Assembly: GCF_900114245.1 (NCBI RefSeq)
Contig: NZ_FOSK01000005.1
Coordinates: 62,001 to 126,000, forward strand
DNA from: Pseudovibrio ascidiaceicola
GTDB lineage: Bacteria; Pseudomonadota; Alphaproteobacteria; Rhizobiales; Stappiaceae
DNA length: 64,000 nt
Reading direction: 5' to 3'
Shown: one piece after another, positions 27,717-37,562 of the stretch
Position numbering within the stretch: position 1 is the first letter of the stretch
How the letters are laid out: every line of letters starts with the position of its first letter
Made by a program: the position numbers and the translations under genes
Notes under the pieces: generated by a model
The model's input: only the letters and a program-made list of their open reading frames with translations
Told to the model about the DNA's origin: nothing
Database searches by the model: none

Positions 27717-29117
27717 ATGAAACGTATCCCTGAGCCGTTCCGCATCAAAATGGTTGAGCCAATCAAGATGACCACTTTCGCAGACCGCGAAAAGGCATTG
27801 GCTGAAGCAGGTTACAACCCATTCCTGCTCGCAAGTGATGACGTTTACATCGATCTGCTGACAGACTCTGGCACAGGCGCCATGTCTGACTACCAGTGGG
27901 CGGGCATGATGATGGGCGATGAAGCCTATGCCGGATCCCGCAATTTCTACAACCTCAAAGAAGCTGTCCATCACTTCTTCCGTTATGAATATATGGTACC
28001 AACCCACCAGGGTCGTGGTGCAGAGCAGATCCTGTTCCCGGCGTTGATCCGCCGCGCCAAGGAAGTGCGCGATGCAGATAAGCACGTGTTCATCTCCAAC
28101 TACCACTTCGACACCACAGCCGCACACGTAGAGCTGAACGGTGGTGAAGTCGTCAATGTGGTGGACGAACGGGCTTATGACACAACCACTTACTACGATT
28201 GGAAGGGTGACTTCGATCTTGAGAAGCTGGAAGCATCGATCAAGGAAAACGGTGCGAAGAACATCACTGCGATCATCACCACAGTGACTTGTAACAGCTC
28301 CGGCGGTCAGCCAGTTTCTATGGCCAACATGCGGGCTGTATATGAGATCGGCCAGAAATACGATATCCCGGTTGTGATCGACTCCGCGCGTTACTGCGAA
28401 AACGCGTATTTCATCAAGCAGCGCGAGGAAGGCTACGCGGATAAGTCCATCACCGACATCATCCGCGAAATGTACTCCTACGGCGATATGCTCACCATGT
28501 CCGCCAAGAAAGACCCTCTGGTCAACATCGGCGGCATGTGCGCCATCCGCGAGAAGAAAGAGCTGTTCCAGGCCGTCCAAACCCTCTGCGTCCCAATGGA
28601 AGGCTTCGTAACATACGGAGGACTAGCCGGCCGCGACATGGAAGCACTGGCACGGGGTATGCATGAAGGTGCGGATGAGAGCTTCCTGCACTATCGTATT
28701 GGTCAGGTTAAGTATTTGGGTGATCGTCTCGTTGAAGGCGGCGTGCCAATTCAGTACCCAACCGGTGGCCATGCTGTGTTCGTGGATGCGAAGAAGATCG
28801 TTCCGCACATCCCGGGTGATCAGTTCCCAGCACAGGCTTTGTGTAACGCGCTTTATCTGGAATCCGGTGTTCGTCCGGTTGAGATCGGTTCCTTCCTGTT
28901 GGGTCGTGACCCGGCCACAGGTCTGCAGAAAGAGTCTCCGCTGGAACTGATGCGACTGACCATTCCGCGCCGTGTGTACACCAATGATCACATGGACTAC
29001 ATCGCGGATGCGTTGATTAACGTTGCGAAGAACGCGAAGGATATCAAAGGCTTTGATTTTGAATACGAGCCACCCGTGCTTCGCCACTTCACTGCACGTC
29101 TGAAGCCAATCAAATAA
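27717..29117 (+). CDS. tnaA: Tryptophanase (tryptophan indole-lyase)
   Basis: 466-aa PLP enzyme that splits L-tryptophan into indole, pyruvate and ammonia. The PLP lysine is in [13 protein letters not shown]. Two positions separate it from tyrosine phenol-lyase: it has [11 protein letters not shown] where that enzyme has SMERG with its substrate Arg, and LRHFTARL (His) where that enzyme has LRFFTARF. Both match tryptophanase. Other stretches ([19 protein letters not shown]) look like phenol-lyase. The gene is first in an operon with a permease, a pyridoxal kinase and RidA, and is controlled by tnaC. Confidence 0.93.
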   Translation: MKRIPEPFRIKMVEPIKMTTFADREKALAEAGYNPFLLASDDVYIDLLTDSGTGAMSDYQWAGMMMGDEAYAGSRNFYNLKEAVHHFFRYEYMVPTHQGRGAEQILFPALIRRAKEVRDADKHVFISNYHFDTTAAHVELNGGEVVNVVDERAYDTTTYYDWKGDFDLEKLEASIKENGAKNITAIITTVTCNSSGGQPVSMANMRAVYEIGQKYDIPVVIDSARYCENAYFIKQREEGYADKSITDIIREMYSYGDMLTMSAKKDPLVNIGGMCAIREKKELFQAVQTLCVPMEGFVTYGGLAGRDMEALARGMHEGADESFLHYRIGQVKYLGDRLVEGGVPIQYPTGGHAVFVDAKKIVPHIPGDQFPAQALCNALYLESGVRPVEIGSFLLGRDPATGLQKESPLELMRLTIPRRVYTNDHMDYIADALINVAKNAKDIKGFDFEYEPPVLRHFTARLKPIK

Positions 29118-29199
29118 GTTGGCAACTTGGGAGGCGCTGCTCTGCGCCTCTCCTCTTTCCTCACGGATATAACAAAACTACTTCACGGGAGAGAAGTAA

Positions 29200-30477
29200 A
29201 TGTCTGAGGGCACACAAGTCGGTGGTTTGGGAAAATCCACTGCAACAGTCAGTCCATCCTTCCTAGGCGGGGCTATGATCATCGCCGGCACTGCAGTCGG
29301 CGCTGGTATGTTTTCCGTTCCAACCGTTAGTGCTGGCATGTGGAGCATATGGGCCATTCTGGCGCTCGCCTTCACATGGTTCTGTATGCTGCATTCCGGT
29401 CTTATGATATTGGAAACAAACCTGAATTATCCAGTTGGGTCCAGCTTCGATACTATGGTGAAAGACACCCTTGGGACAGGGTGGAACACCATCAACAACA
29501 TCGCTGTTGCGTTTGTTGGCTACATTCTTTGCTATGCATACATCTCCGGTGGCGGATCGATCGTAGTGCATACGCTCGATGCAACTCTAGGCGTTGCACC
29601 TCCGCAGATGCTTGCCGGACTGATCTTTGCATTGGGTCTGGCGTTTTTCGTCTGGTGGTCTACCAAAGCGGTTGATCGCATCACAACCATTCTGCTTGGC
29701 GGTATGATCATCACGTTCTTCATGTCTGTGACCGGTTACACGTTCAACATGAAGGCTGCAGTTTTCTTTGATAGCGACAGTACTATGGGAATGGGGAGTT
29801 ACTTCCCGTATCTGTTCGCAGCAATGCCGTTTTGTCTGGCATCCTTCGGGTATCACCACAACGTACCAAGCTTGATGAAGTACTACGGTAAAGAGCCGAA
29901 GAAGATTTTGCTCTGCCTTGGTACAGGCACTTTCCTCGCACTGGTACTTTACATTGTCTGGCTATTCGCCACATTGGGCAACATCTCACGTGCCGATTTT
30001 GGTCCGATCATTGAACAGGGTGGTAACATCGGCGTATTGGTGGAAGCTCTTGGCCGTGCAGTAGAAAACACCTCTGCATCCAATATGTTGTCCGCATTCG
30101 GCAACATGGCTGTGGCCAGCTCCTTCCTTGGCGTAGCGCTTGGTTTGTTCGACTTTTTGGCGGATTTCCTGAAGTTTGATGACAGCCCTGCAGGTCGTGC
30201 GAAAACAGCTGCTGTAACCTTCGTTCCTCCGCTGATTGGTGGCATCTTCTTTCCGGATGGTTTCATCATCGCGATTGGTTACGCTGGTCTTGCAGCAACA
30301 GTCTGGACTGCGATCGTCCCTGCTCTGATGGTGCGTGTTAGCCGTAAGAAATTCGGCAATCCTCAGTTCCGCGTTTGGGGCGGTGACGCTCTTGTCTGGC
30401 TGGTCTTTGGCTTCGGCATTTTGGTCGCAGTCAGTCACATTCTGGGGATGTTCAACGCACTTCCAGTATATCCATAA
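29200..30477 (+). CDS. tnaB: Aromatic amino acid permease, Mtr/TnaB/TyrP type
   Basis: 425-aa HAAAP-family proton symporter with about 11 hydrophobic segments. The N-terminal GGAMIIAGTAVGAGMFSVPT motif (about 24-43) is the hallmark of Mtr/TnaB/TyrP, and MPFCLASFGYHHNVPSL lies mid-protein. It follows tnaA by 82 bases and so most likely imports tryptophan. The symbol is given by context and family; the exact substrate cannot be told from sequence. Confidence 0.88.
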   Translation: MSEGTQVGGLGKSTATVSPSFLGGAMIIAGTAVGAGMFSVPTVSAGMWSIWAILALAFTWFCMLHSGLMILETNLNYPVGSSFDTMVKDTLGTGWNTINNIAVAFVGYILCYAYISGGGSIVVHTLDATLGVAPPQMLAGLIFALGLAFFVWWSTKAVDRITTILLGGMIITFFMSVTGYTFNMKAAVFFDSDSTMGMGSYFPYLFAAMPFCLASFGYHHNVPSLMKYYGKEPKKILLCLGTGTFLALVLYIVWLFATLGNISRADFGPIIEQGGNIGVLVEALGRAVENTSASNMLSAFGNMAVASSFLGVALGLFDFLADFLKFDDSPAGRAKTAAVTFVPPLIGGIFFPDGFIIAIGYAGLAATVWTAIVPALMVRVSRKKFGNPQFRVWGGDALVWLVFGFGILVAVSHILGMFNALPVYP

Positions 30478-30549
30478 GCGCCGAGAATGGCATGATGTTC
30501 TGCTGAGGCTCGCGGTTGTGAGCCTCAGTTCCGAAATGAGGTATTTGAA

Positions 30550-31404
30550 ATGAAAGGCATACTCTCCATCCAATCCCACGTGACATACGGCCATGCTGGC
30601 AACGGCTGTGCTGTATTTCCAATGCAACGTATGGGGCATGAGGTCTGGGCCATCAACACCGTCCAGTTTTCAAACCACACCCAGCATCCGCAAGGTTGGA
30701 CTGGACAGGCCCATGATGCCAAGCAAATCTCTGAAATCTTTGAGGGATTGGCAAAACTGAACGTCCTCTCTCAGATCAAAGGCATTGTAACAGGGTATCT
30801 TGGTGGACCTTCTCATTGCGATGTCATTGTCGACATCGTGAACGAAGTTCGGCGTCACAATCCGGACTGTCTCTATTTCTGTGATCCAGTCATGGGTGCA
30901 CCTGATAAAGGCTGCATCGTCAGCGAAGGCGTTGCGGAGTTGCTGGTGAGCAAGGTGATGCCGATTGCAGATGTAATTGTGCCCAACCAGTTTGAGCTTT
31001 CACAGTTCATTGGTGAGCCAATTGAAACGCTGGAACAAGCCAAACAAGCATGCGCTAAGGCAATGGAAATTGGGCCTAAAATGGTTCTCGCCAAGCACTT
31101 GCACAGCGTTTCTGATGATGCTTTCACCATGATGTTCGCAAATGCGCAAGGCAGTTACCTGGCACAGCGGCCGCACCTTCCGTTTGAGCGCCAACCGGTT
31201 GGCGTCGGAGATCTAATCACATCTGTATTTGCCGCTGGTTATCTGAATGGACTTTCTGAAGTAGAAGCGTTCCAGCACTGTAATAATGCGGTGTATGGCG
31301 TGCTTAAAACCACGCAGGAAAAAGACGAATGGGAGCTGCAAACTATTGCAGCACAACAAGAATTCGTCACACCAACAGAACATTTCGAACTAACAAGCCT
31401 ATAA
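30550..31404 (+). CDS. pdxY: Pyridoxal kinase
   Basis: 284-aa ribokinase-fold kinase that makes PLP by salvage. Motifs include the N-terminal SIQSHVTYGHAGN, the TGYLGG substrate loop, CDPVMG, and the catalytic GVGDL near residue 218. The Met-Lys start fits the family. Its place between the tryptophan permease and ridA genes implies that PLP supply is matched to synthesis of the PLP-dependent tryptophanase. I prefer PdxY over PdxK from motif style. Confidence 0.9.
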   Translation: MKGILSIQSHVTYGHAGNGCAVFPMQRMGHEVWAINTVQFSNHTQHPQGWTGQAHDAKQISEIFEGLAKLNVLSQIKGIVTGYLGGPSHCDVIVDIVNEVRRHNPDCLYFCDPVMGAPDKGCIVSEGVAELLVSKVMPIADVIVPNQFELSQFIGEPIETLEQAKQACAKAMEIGPKMVLAKHLHSVSDDAFTMMFANAQGSYLAQRPHLPFERQPVGVGDLITSVFAAGYLNGLSEVEAFQHCNNAVYGVLKTTQEKDEWELQTIAAQQEFVTPTEHFELTSL

Positions 31405-31417
31405 AACTGGAAAAACA

Positions 31418-31798
31418 ATGACAGCTATCGATACCTCCAAAGCACCTGCAGCCATTGGCCCGTATGTTCAGGGTGTGAACCTTGGGCAGATGATCATCAC
31501 GTCCGGCCAGTTGCCGATTAATCCAGAAACCGGTGAGATGCCTGCAGATGTTGCTGAGCAGACCCTTCAGTCTTTGAAGAACGGTCTAGCGATTGTTGAA
31601 GAGGCCGGCCTTGCAGCAAAGAACATTAAGAAGACAACGGTTTTTGTGAAAGACCTCAATGACTTCGGTCGTGTGAACGAAGTGTATGGCAAATTCTTTG
31701 AAGACAACAACGCTCCGTTCCCAGCGCGCTCATGCGTGGAAGTTGCACGCCTTCCAAAAGATGCTCTTGTTGAGATTGAAATGATTGCCTGCCCATAA
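31418..31798 (+). CDS. ridA: RidA-family 2-iminopropanoate/2-aminoacrylate deaminase
   Basis: 126-aa YjgF/RidA protein that hydrolyses reactive enamine/imine intermediates. Signature features are the N-terminal AAIGPYVQGV, GQLPINPETGEM and the C-terminal ARSCVEVARLPKDALVEIE, which holds the conserved Arg and Glu. It starts 14 bases after pdxY. Tryptophanase releases 2-aminoacrylate, which RidA clears before it damages PLP enzymes, so the operon carries its own detoxifier. Confidence 0.93.
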   Translation: MTAIDTSKAPAAIGPYVQGVNLGQMIITSGQLPINPETGEMPADVAEQTLQSLKNGLAIVEEAGLAAKNIKKTTVFVKDLNDFGRVNEVYGKFFEDNNAPFPARSCVEVARLPKDALVEIEMIACP

Positions 31799-31815
31799 CG
31801 GGTAGGATTTCCCCT

Positions 31816-31845
31816 GCAATGCTCGTGGTCCAACACGAGCATTGC
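31816..31845 (+). terminator. 12-bp stem-loop at the end of the tna operon
   Basis: A perfect 12-bp stem, GCAATGCTCGTG / CACGAGCATTGC (31816-31827 and 31834-31845), has a 6-base loop and lies 17 bases after the ridA stop. No T-run follows, so it may act with rho or protect the mRNA 3' end. Confidence 0.6.
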
Positions 31846-32016
31846 CCTCATATGCTGAATGCTAATATCTACATTATTTCAATTAGTTGAAACTTTTCGA
31901 TCTCTGATCGAACTCATAATTTGCAGTAATTTGCCCCTACTATTATCCAGCGCCTAAACCACAATGGCCAAATCCAGCGGCTACTCGTAGGCCTGTGAAT
32001 AGGTCAATGTCGCCAT

Positions 32017-33183
32017 GTGAAAACATGTTTGCACATAACTGGCTGGTTGGAGTTCCTTTTCGCATTTGCGCTACTACTGGCTGTAGCAGGGTGCTCGGAA
32101 ATTCCAGGGCATGGCCCAAGTGCCTATCAGGTGGAGAACGCGACTTCTCAACGTGATGCGCAGTCTCTGAGCTATGTCATGCTGGATGTTGATGTGCCTA
32201 CAGTTCAGCATTTATCCAATTATGCCAGCAACTTACCTCCAAAAGAATTTCGCGTCGGTAGAGGCAAGAGAAGTACGGTCCGTGTGGGTGTTGGAGATCA
32301 ACTCTCAGTCGGGATCTGGGAGTCTATTCCAAATGGGCTTTTCTCAACACAAGGCCAGAAGCGCACTGAGCTAGGTCTCGTAGTTGATGACCAAGGCAAG
32401 ATCTACGTGCCATATGTTGGGGAACTGGAGGTTGAGAACAAGAGTATCTCTGAAGTTCGCGAACAGATTCTCGGTGGGCTGGAAGGCAAAGCTGTTGACC
32501 CGCAAGTGGTTGTAAACCTTCAGGCAAATGGATCTCATAAAGTCATTGTCATCGGTGATGTGATGCGTCCTGGGCAGTTCCGCGTGCATGAAGATGGGCT
32601 CAGTTTGGTTGAAGCAATCTCAGAGGCTGGGGGAACGCGGAATCCGGACTATGAGTCGTTTGTTACTGTCGTGAGGGACGACAAGAAGTTCCGGTTTTCT
32701 CTGGACGATATTTCCGAACAGCCTGCCAACAATATTTGGCTCCGACCGAAGGACATTGTTACCATTACGCACCAGCCAAAATCCTTCACCGTGTTTGGTG
32801 CGGTCGTTGCCCGGCGCAAACATGACTTCCCCTCTTCGCGGGTGAACCTTTCGGAAGCCATTGGAATGTCTGGTGGTTTGCACGACGGGACTGCAGATGC
32901 GACGGGGGTTTTCCTGTTCCGGTTTGAGGACCGGCAAAAGATGATGCCATTGCTTCCTCCTCATGAGCAACATGAAGAGTTTGGTACTGTGCCTGTTGTT
33001 TACCGCCTCAACTTGAAAGAGCCAAGCGGCATGTTCCTGACGCAAGCGTTTGAAATCAAAGACAAAGATGTGATCTATGTGGCGAACTCGTCCGTTTCTG
33101 AAGTCAACAAGTTCATCAGCATCCTCATCTCTCCTGTAACGGGGACGCTGCGGTCTGGAGTTGCGCTTGCGGGAGTGCCTTAA
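32017..33183 (+). CDS. Wza-like polysaccharide export lipoprotein
   Basis: 388 aa. The signal peptide ends in the lipobox LAVAGC, giving a lipidated Cys near residue 26. A poly-export domain (about 85-160, VGVGDQLSVGIWE) is followed by SLBB-type repeats (VIVIGDVMRPGQF; FTVFGAVVARRKHDFP). Such proteins form the outer-membrane channel for capsule or exopolysaccharide. No tyrosine kinase/co-polymerase or glycosyltransferase lies beside it, so it works with genes elsewhere or is a remnant of a larger locus. The GTG start is the best in-frame choice before the signal peptide. Confidence 0.85.
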   Translation: MKTCLHITGWLEFLFAFALLLAVAGCSEIPGHGPSAYQVENATSQRDAQSLSYVMLDVDVPTVQHLSNYASNLPPKEFRVGRGKRSTVRVGVGDQLSVGIWESIPNGLFSTQGQKRTELGLVVDDQGKIYVPYVGELEVENKSISEVREQILGGLEGKAVDPQVVVNLQANGSHKVIVIGDVMRPGQFRVHEDGLSLVEAISEAGGTRNPDYESFVTVVRDDKKFRFSLDDISEQPANNIWLRPKDIVTITHQPKSFTVFGAVVARRKHDFPSSRVNLSEAIGMSGGLHDGTADATGVFLFRFEDRQKMMPLLPPHEQHEEFGTVPVVYRLNLKEPSGMFLTQAFEIKDKDVIYVANSSVSEVNKFISILISPVTGTLRSGVALAGVP

Positions 33184-33257
33184 TTTACTTAGTTTGCTTG
33201 GAGTTGCAAAGTAAAAATAAGTAATTTCCGGTGAAATGGATTGCGGCGTTAGTTGTT

Positions 33258-33974
33258 TTAAGCATTTCCCTGAATTAATTCTTTGAGTGATCTAACCAAT
33301 TTCTCGTCAGTGTGTTTCTCTCCAGCGCTTTCAAATCCAAAATCCAGCAGACGCTGGTCTTGCGGATAAGTTGTGCCGCAGCCGGCATGGATCTCAGTGA
33401 AATCAGCAGCTTGCAGGATACTGAGCGCTGTCTGAGTGTTAACACCTGACCCCGGCATCACAGATAATCTGCCTGCAGCGGCTTGGTGCATGGCGGCTAG
33501 TTTCTCAATTCCATCAATAGCTTTGTAAGCACTGCCGGAACTGAGGATGCGTTCGAAACCGAGTTCAACGGCGATATGGGTGGCCTCGATCAGATCTGGG
33601 GCAAGGTCAATGACGCGGTGGAGCGTGACACCAAGGCCATTGGCGTGATCTATTAAGTTTTTCAGTAGGTTATCGTCGAGTGCGTTGCTATGTTGATTAG
33701 CGCCCAGAACAACACCGGCCAAATTGGTATTACGGGCAGCATCAATTTCTCGCTTCATCTGGTCCACCTCTTGCGGGGAGAAGATGAAGTTACCCCCGCG
33801 CGGGCGGATCATGGCGTAGACCGGGATAGGCGCTTTGGCCGCCAGTTCCATTAGGCCAACGGACGGCGTCAGGCCACCCATCGCAAGGCAGGAGCACAGC
33901 TCAATCCGGTCAGCACCGCCTGCAACAGCAGCATTCAATCCGGCGATGGTGTCGACACAAACTTCCAGCTTCAT
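33258..33974 (-). CDS. cutC: CutC family protein
   Basis: 238-aa TIM-barrel protein with the family start MKLEVCVD and the motifs GADRIELCS, MIRPRGGNF and SSGSAYKA. CutC was first linked to copper tolerance, but its biochemical role is unsettled. It overlaps the upstream glycosylasparaginase gene by 4 bp (ATGA), so the two are co-translated. Confidence 0.92.
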   Translation of the reverse strand: MKLEVCVDTIAGLNAAVAGGADRIELCSCLAMGGLTPSVGLMELAAKAPIPVYAMIRPRGGNFIFSPQEVDQMKREIDAARNTNLAGVVLGANQHSNALDDNLLKNLIDHANGLGVTLHRVIDLAPDLIEATHIAVELGFERILSSGSAYKAIDGIEKLAAMHQAAAGRLSVMPGSGVNTQTALSILQAADFTEIHAGCGTTYPQDQRLLDFGFESAGEKHTDEKLVRSLKELIQGNA

Positions 33975-34924
33975 GATAAAGCCTCCACCTGACCCGCCAT
34001 AAGATCTTCTGCCGGAATAGCTTTGCGCTTCTCAGGTTGACCGAGCGCGGGCGTCCAGACCCAATAGACGATCTCCTCCTCACATCCCACATTGACCACA
34101 CGGTGATTGCCTGCTGCATCAATGGCATGGATCACAACACCGCCGATATAGCCGCTTTCAAGCTCTTGCAGTTCTGAGATGGCCAGTCGCAACGCGTCAT
34201 CCAGTGAGATGCCCAATTTCATGGCCAGCACAATGGTGCGAGCGGTGCCGCAGCGCATGGTCATTTCACCTGTGTGCGTGCACGCGGCGGCTCCATAGCG
34301 GCTGTCCGCATAAAAACCCGCACCGGGGATTGGCGAGTCGCCCACCCGTCCGGGGTATTTCCAAGCCCAGCCTGAAGTTGAGGTCGCGGTGCAGATGTTG
34401 TTTTGGCTGTCTTTACAAAGGAATACGGTTGTGTCCCGCACCTTTTCGGGATCGGTGATCGCTTTGGTGAGCGGCGCCAGATCCGTGTTGGGAAAGGCAG
34501 CCTTTTGCTCCTCGCTCATCACCTCTTCCAGTTTACGCCACCATACCTTCTTGCTGTGCTCCAGTAAGGCAGGGTCCTTGGCAAACCCAAGCTCATCCGC
34601 GTAACGGCGAGCCCCCTCACCCACCAGCATTGTGTGCGGCAGGTTATCGAGCACCGCTTTTGCTAGGCGGGTGACCTCCAGCGTCATCGGCACGCCTGCA
34701 ACCGCGCCGTAATCTCGCGTAGTGCCGTCCATCACGCTGGCATCGAATTCCATGTTACCCAGCAGGTTTGGCCAGCCGCCATAGCCTACACTGCGTACCT
34801 TGGCTTCAGCTTCCACAAGAGACAGGCCGGGCACCAGAGCATCCAGTCCATGTGCCCCGTTTTGCAGTTGATCAGCACTGGTGCCAATGCCAGGCCAACT
34901 TTCAGAATTACCAAGAACAATCAT
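33971..34924 (-). CDS. N4-(beta-N-acetylglucosaminyl)-L-asparaginase, Ntn-hydrolase
   Basis: 317-aa Ntn hydrolase of the glycosylasparaginase type, which cleaves the GlcNAc-Asn bond of N-glycopeptides. The autoprocessing site is RDTTVFLC, where the Thr after Asp would become the nucleophile. The substrate loop GRVGDSPIPGAGFYAD and the TGEMTMRCG segment match the family. The motif has RDT in place of the usual HDT. There is no signal peptide, so it probably acts in the cytosol. I chose the ATG at 34924 with GAG at good spacing; a TTG lies 12 bases upstream. Confidence 0.87.
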   Translation of the reverse strand: MIVLGNSESWPGIGTSADQLQNGAHGLDALVPGLSLVEAEAKVRSVGYGGWPNLLGNMEFDASVMDGTTRDYGAVAGVPMTLEVTRLAKAVLDNLPHTMLVGEGARRYADELGFAKDPALLEHSKKVWWRKLEEVMSEEQKAAFPNTDLAPLTKAITDPEKVRDTTVFLCKDSQNNICTATSTSGWAWKYPGRVGDSPIPGAGFYADSRYGAAACTHTGEMTMRCGTARTIVLAMKLGISLDDALRLAISELQELESGYIGGVVIHAIDAAGNHRVVNVGCEEEIVYWVWTPALGQPEKRKAIPAEDLMAGQVEALS

Positions 34925-35302
34925 TGCGCAGCTCAAAACTTATCAGAGAATAAAACACAGCAACTCTTCGGTGCCGTCCCGGTCTTGTCAATGCTACCAA
35001 TCAGGCTTCTACTGGCAAAACTCATAGGGGCCTATTTGCTGGCACGTAACTAACGCTATGAAAATTAAGCGAAATCAACGCTCTAAATTGGTACTACGCA
35101 AACCTGTGAGCGTTTGAGTTGTTTTGTGCGTTCGTTTGAAAGCTTCCGCGTTTTTCTGCGTTGCTGTGTTCCTCGCCACAAATCACACCAAAACACGAAG
35201 ATGGATGTCTTTCACCTGGTAGTTTTGTGCCGTGTTGCTAAAGAAGTTTGGTAGGCATGGATTAGTTTAAGAGTGTACCAAGCAATTACTATTGCGTTGC
35301 TG
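34925..35302. other. Intergenic region without recognisable features
   Basis: About 380 bp between the glycosylasparaginase gene and a small membrane-protein gene. I see no coding frame with a ribosome site, no strong hairpin and no repeat. Confidence 0.5.
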
Positions 35303-35728
35303 CTAAGTACCAGGGTTTCTCTGTTTCTTATGTTGCTCCTTTACCCATTGAATGTACTCCCGCACCTCTTGGTCGTTTTTTTCATTGTAAAAGAGGTTCC
35401 ATAGGAGGAACTTTCTCGGGGCGCGCATTCCGGTAATATAGAGCTCAAATGCCAACGTGCCCGCCCATAAAACGAATGGCAAAACCACGATCAAAAACAG
35501 AATATTTTTAAGAGCGAAATCTGTTTCGAAATTGATGAAGAGTGACGCTATCAGGCCTGTAAAGAAATTATAAGCAATGATCGCTGCAAACACGCAACAA
35601 ACTGATAGCATCGCGCGCAATGGCCCTTTATGGGCGAACTGTAAAAGAGCTCCATAAATTCCCCACAGTTTCAGTATGCTCATGAGCTTGTAGTAAAAAG
35701 TTTTTTTAACCAACCAACGCCAAATCAT
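35303..35728 (-). CDS. Small membrane protein of unknown function
   Basis: 141 aa with two clear hydrophobic segments (about residues 40-63 and 75-97) and a charged, Lys/Glu-rich C-terminal tail (EKNDQEVREYIQWVKEQHKKQ). No family is recognised. It is monocistronic and flanked by AT-rich spacers. The start is the first ATG of the frame. Coding potential is supported by the membrane-protein pattern but not by homology that I can name. Confidence 0.6.
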   Translation of the reverse strand: MIWRWLVKKTFYYKLMSILKLWGIYGALLQFAHKGPLRAMLSVCCVFAAIIAYNFFTGLIASLFINFETDFALKNILFLIVVLPFVLWAGTLAFELYITGMRAPRKFLLWNLFYNEKNDQEVREYIQWVKEQHKKQRNPGT

Positions 35729-35843
35729 AATAACCTGCTGAAAATCCTTAAATAGATAACAAGGGCGAGCATAGCGTCGAAACTTCTAGTTGCAATGGGT
35801 TATCTAATGAAAGGCAGAGCCAATTAGCTCTGTGTTTTCCCCC

Positions 35844-36905
35844 TCAGTTCAACGTTGTCCCATTCAGCGTGGCAAGCCAGTTGGCGAAGATGCCGCTGGA
35901 GGTGCGAAGCTGTATGTCTTGTCCAGCAGTGATGTCCATCAGGATGTCGCGAGGAGAAACGCCGTAGTGTTCCTTGAAGCTGCGGGTGAAGCTGGAGGCG
36001 TGCGAGAAACCACAACTCTCGGCGATCTGCTGGATCTTGACTGCATCACTTCCAGAATGCAGCAGCTTGCGCATGGCGTGTTTCATGCGGATGTAACGCA
36101 GGAAGGCGACGAAGCCGCCCATGGGCTCAAACAGGCGATAGAGCGTTGTGCGCGATACATTGAGGTGATGTGCTACTTCTGTGCTGTTCAGGCGTGGATT
36201 GGCATAGGTCCGGCTGATGTATTCCGCGGCTTGCAAAAACCGTGCTGCGGTCTGGCTGTTTTCGTCCAGTGCAAATGAGGGGCTCGGGCCGTTGTTCATC
36301 TGGTTGGCGACCAGCTTGGCGATGCACTCCACGATGGGCGTGACGTCTTCATCTGTCAGATACGCCAGTTGACCGCGTAGCAGTTGCATCATGCTGATCA
36401 CGGCGTTGGTTGAGCCGCCTGTTGCAGGGAGGCACAGGGTTGGGTAGGTGCGGTCCCCATGAAGGAAGGGCGCCAGAATTGCCCGTGGCAGAGCCAATGT
36501 CATCAATTTGTAAGAGCCATGGTCCACCACAAAGGGTTCGGCCATATCCTGTACGATCAAATGACCGGGTTGGAGCTCCACGCTCTCTTGACCCATATGG
36601 GTGACGCAATTGTGGGTGTGATCATAAAACTGCACAAACACAGCATCCATGCCATCACGGGCGATGCGTTGGCTGGTGCGGATGAACTTGTGCGGGGTCG
36701 CGTTGATGGTTGCTACAAAGCCGCTTTTATAACGAGACCCGCGCACGCCTGCACCAAAGGCATCCGGTGAAGCGGTGCTGGAAGGTAAGCAAGCCTCTCC
36801 CGTCGCTTCAGCGACCCCCTCGCGCCATTCATCCCAGTTGATGCTGGGCCGGTAAATTACCTCAGGTCTCGGCTCATTCATTGAGTTGTTCGATTCAACA
36901 GACAT
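35844..36905 (-). CDS. AraC-family transcriptional regulator
   Basis: 353 aa. The N-terminal ~220 residues are a cupin-like AraC-binding-2 domain. The C-terminal ~100 residues carry two helix-turn-helix units: STEVAHHLNVSRTTLYRLFE and KIQQIAESCGFSHASSFTRSFKEHYGVSP. The open frame extends 40 codons further upstream; I chose the ATG at 36905, which has GAG before it, but an ATG at 36881 is equally possible. No adjacent operon marks an obvious target. Confidence 0.85.
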   Translation of the reverse strand: MSVESNNSMNEPRPEVIYRPSINWDEWREGVAEATGEACLPSSTASPDAFGAGVRGSRYKSGFVATINATPHKFIRTSQRIARDGMDAVFVQFYDHTHNCVTHMGQESVELQPGHLIVQDMAEPFVVDHGSYKLMTLALPRAILAPFLHGDRTYPTLCLPATGGSTNAVISMMQLLRGQLAYLTDEDVTPIVECIAKLVANQMNNGPSPSFALDENSQTAARFLQAAEYISRTYANPRLNSTEVAHHLNVSRTTLYRLFEPMGGFVAFLRYIRMKHAMRKLLHSGSDAVKIQQIAESCGFSHASSFTRSFKEHYGVSPRDILMDITAGQDIQLRTSSGIFANWLATLNGTTLN

Positions 36906-37511
36906 TCTACTCGGTACTATACTGCAACTTGTGCGGGGTAATTCCAATCTGTACTCGAAATATTCCTGAAGGCTGGAGAACGAAGGAGCTTCAATCCCGA
37001 TTGAGAAAGGGACCGGCGAGGCCACTCCGTTCTGTCAGTTTTGCGTCCCCTCCCGTTGAAAATGATGCAAAACGGGCATTGATACCGTGGTCCTGCTTGT
37101 GGTTGGAGGCAAGGCGGTGTTGAGCAATGTGTCCTACGCTAAGTCTGACAGGAATGGTGTCCCTCCAGCCTTCAGATGACCAAAATTCAGGAAGCGATCC
37201 CCAAGCCTCGGCCATAAAAAAAGAATTCTGAAAATGAATGCAGTGTTGACCAACAGATCAAGACACCGAAAACAAAGTCACCGCCATGTCGTCCCATCCA
37301 TAATGCCACAGTAGGTCTATCCTTCTAAAGGATCGCAGCGAAAACAAGGGCGTGAAACAAATCGCTAAAACAAAGCTGTGCTTTGAAACGTCAGGTTAAG
37401 AGAGATGGACGGCTGGATGCGGATACGCTCATTAAAGATCGAATCGATTTTTAGATATTACATATTTTTAAGCCTTAGCCGGCTCATCAGCACCAGTTTT
37501 TATGAGACGGC
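36906..37511. other. Intergenic region upstream of the AraC gene
   Basis: About 600 bp without a credible gene. The left part probably holds the AraC-type promoter. Short frames here have no ribosome site or protein signature. Confidence 0.5.
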
Positions 37512-37540
37512 AAAAAGGCGAGCACTAAGGCTCGCCTTTT
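37512..37540 (-). terminator. Terminator after quinone-reductase gene
   Basis: A perfect 11-bp inverted repeat, AAAAGGCGAGC / GCTCGCCTTTT, has a 6-base loop (37513-37523 and 37530-37540). On the minus strand the stem is followed by a T-run, 22 bases after the stop of the reductase gene. Confidence 0.88.
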
Positions 37541-37562
37541 GAAACTGGGCTAGAAAAATAGG

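Noticed and set aside
27480..28580. 366-codon minus-strand frame opposite tnaA
   Set aside because: It is the antisense shadow of the well-supported tnaA gene and has no recognisable motif.
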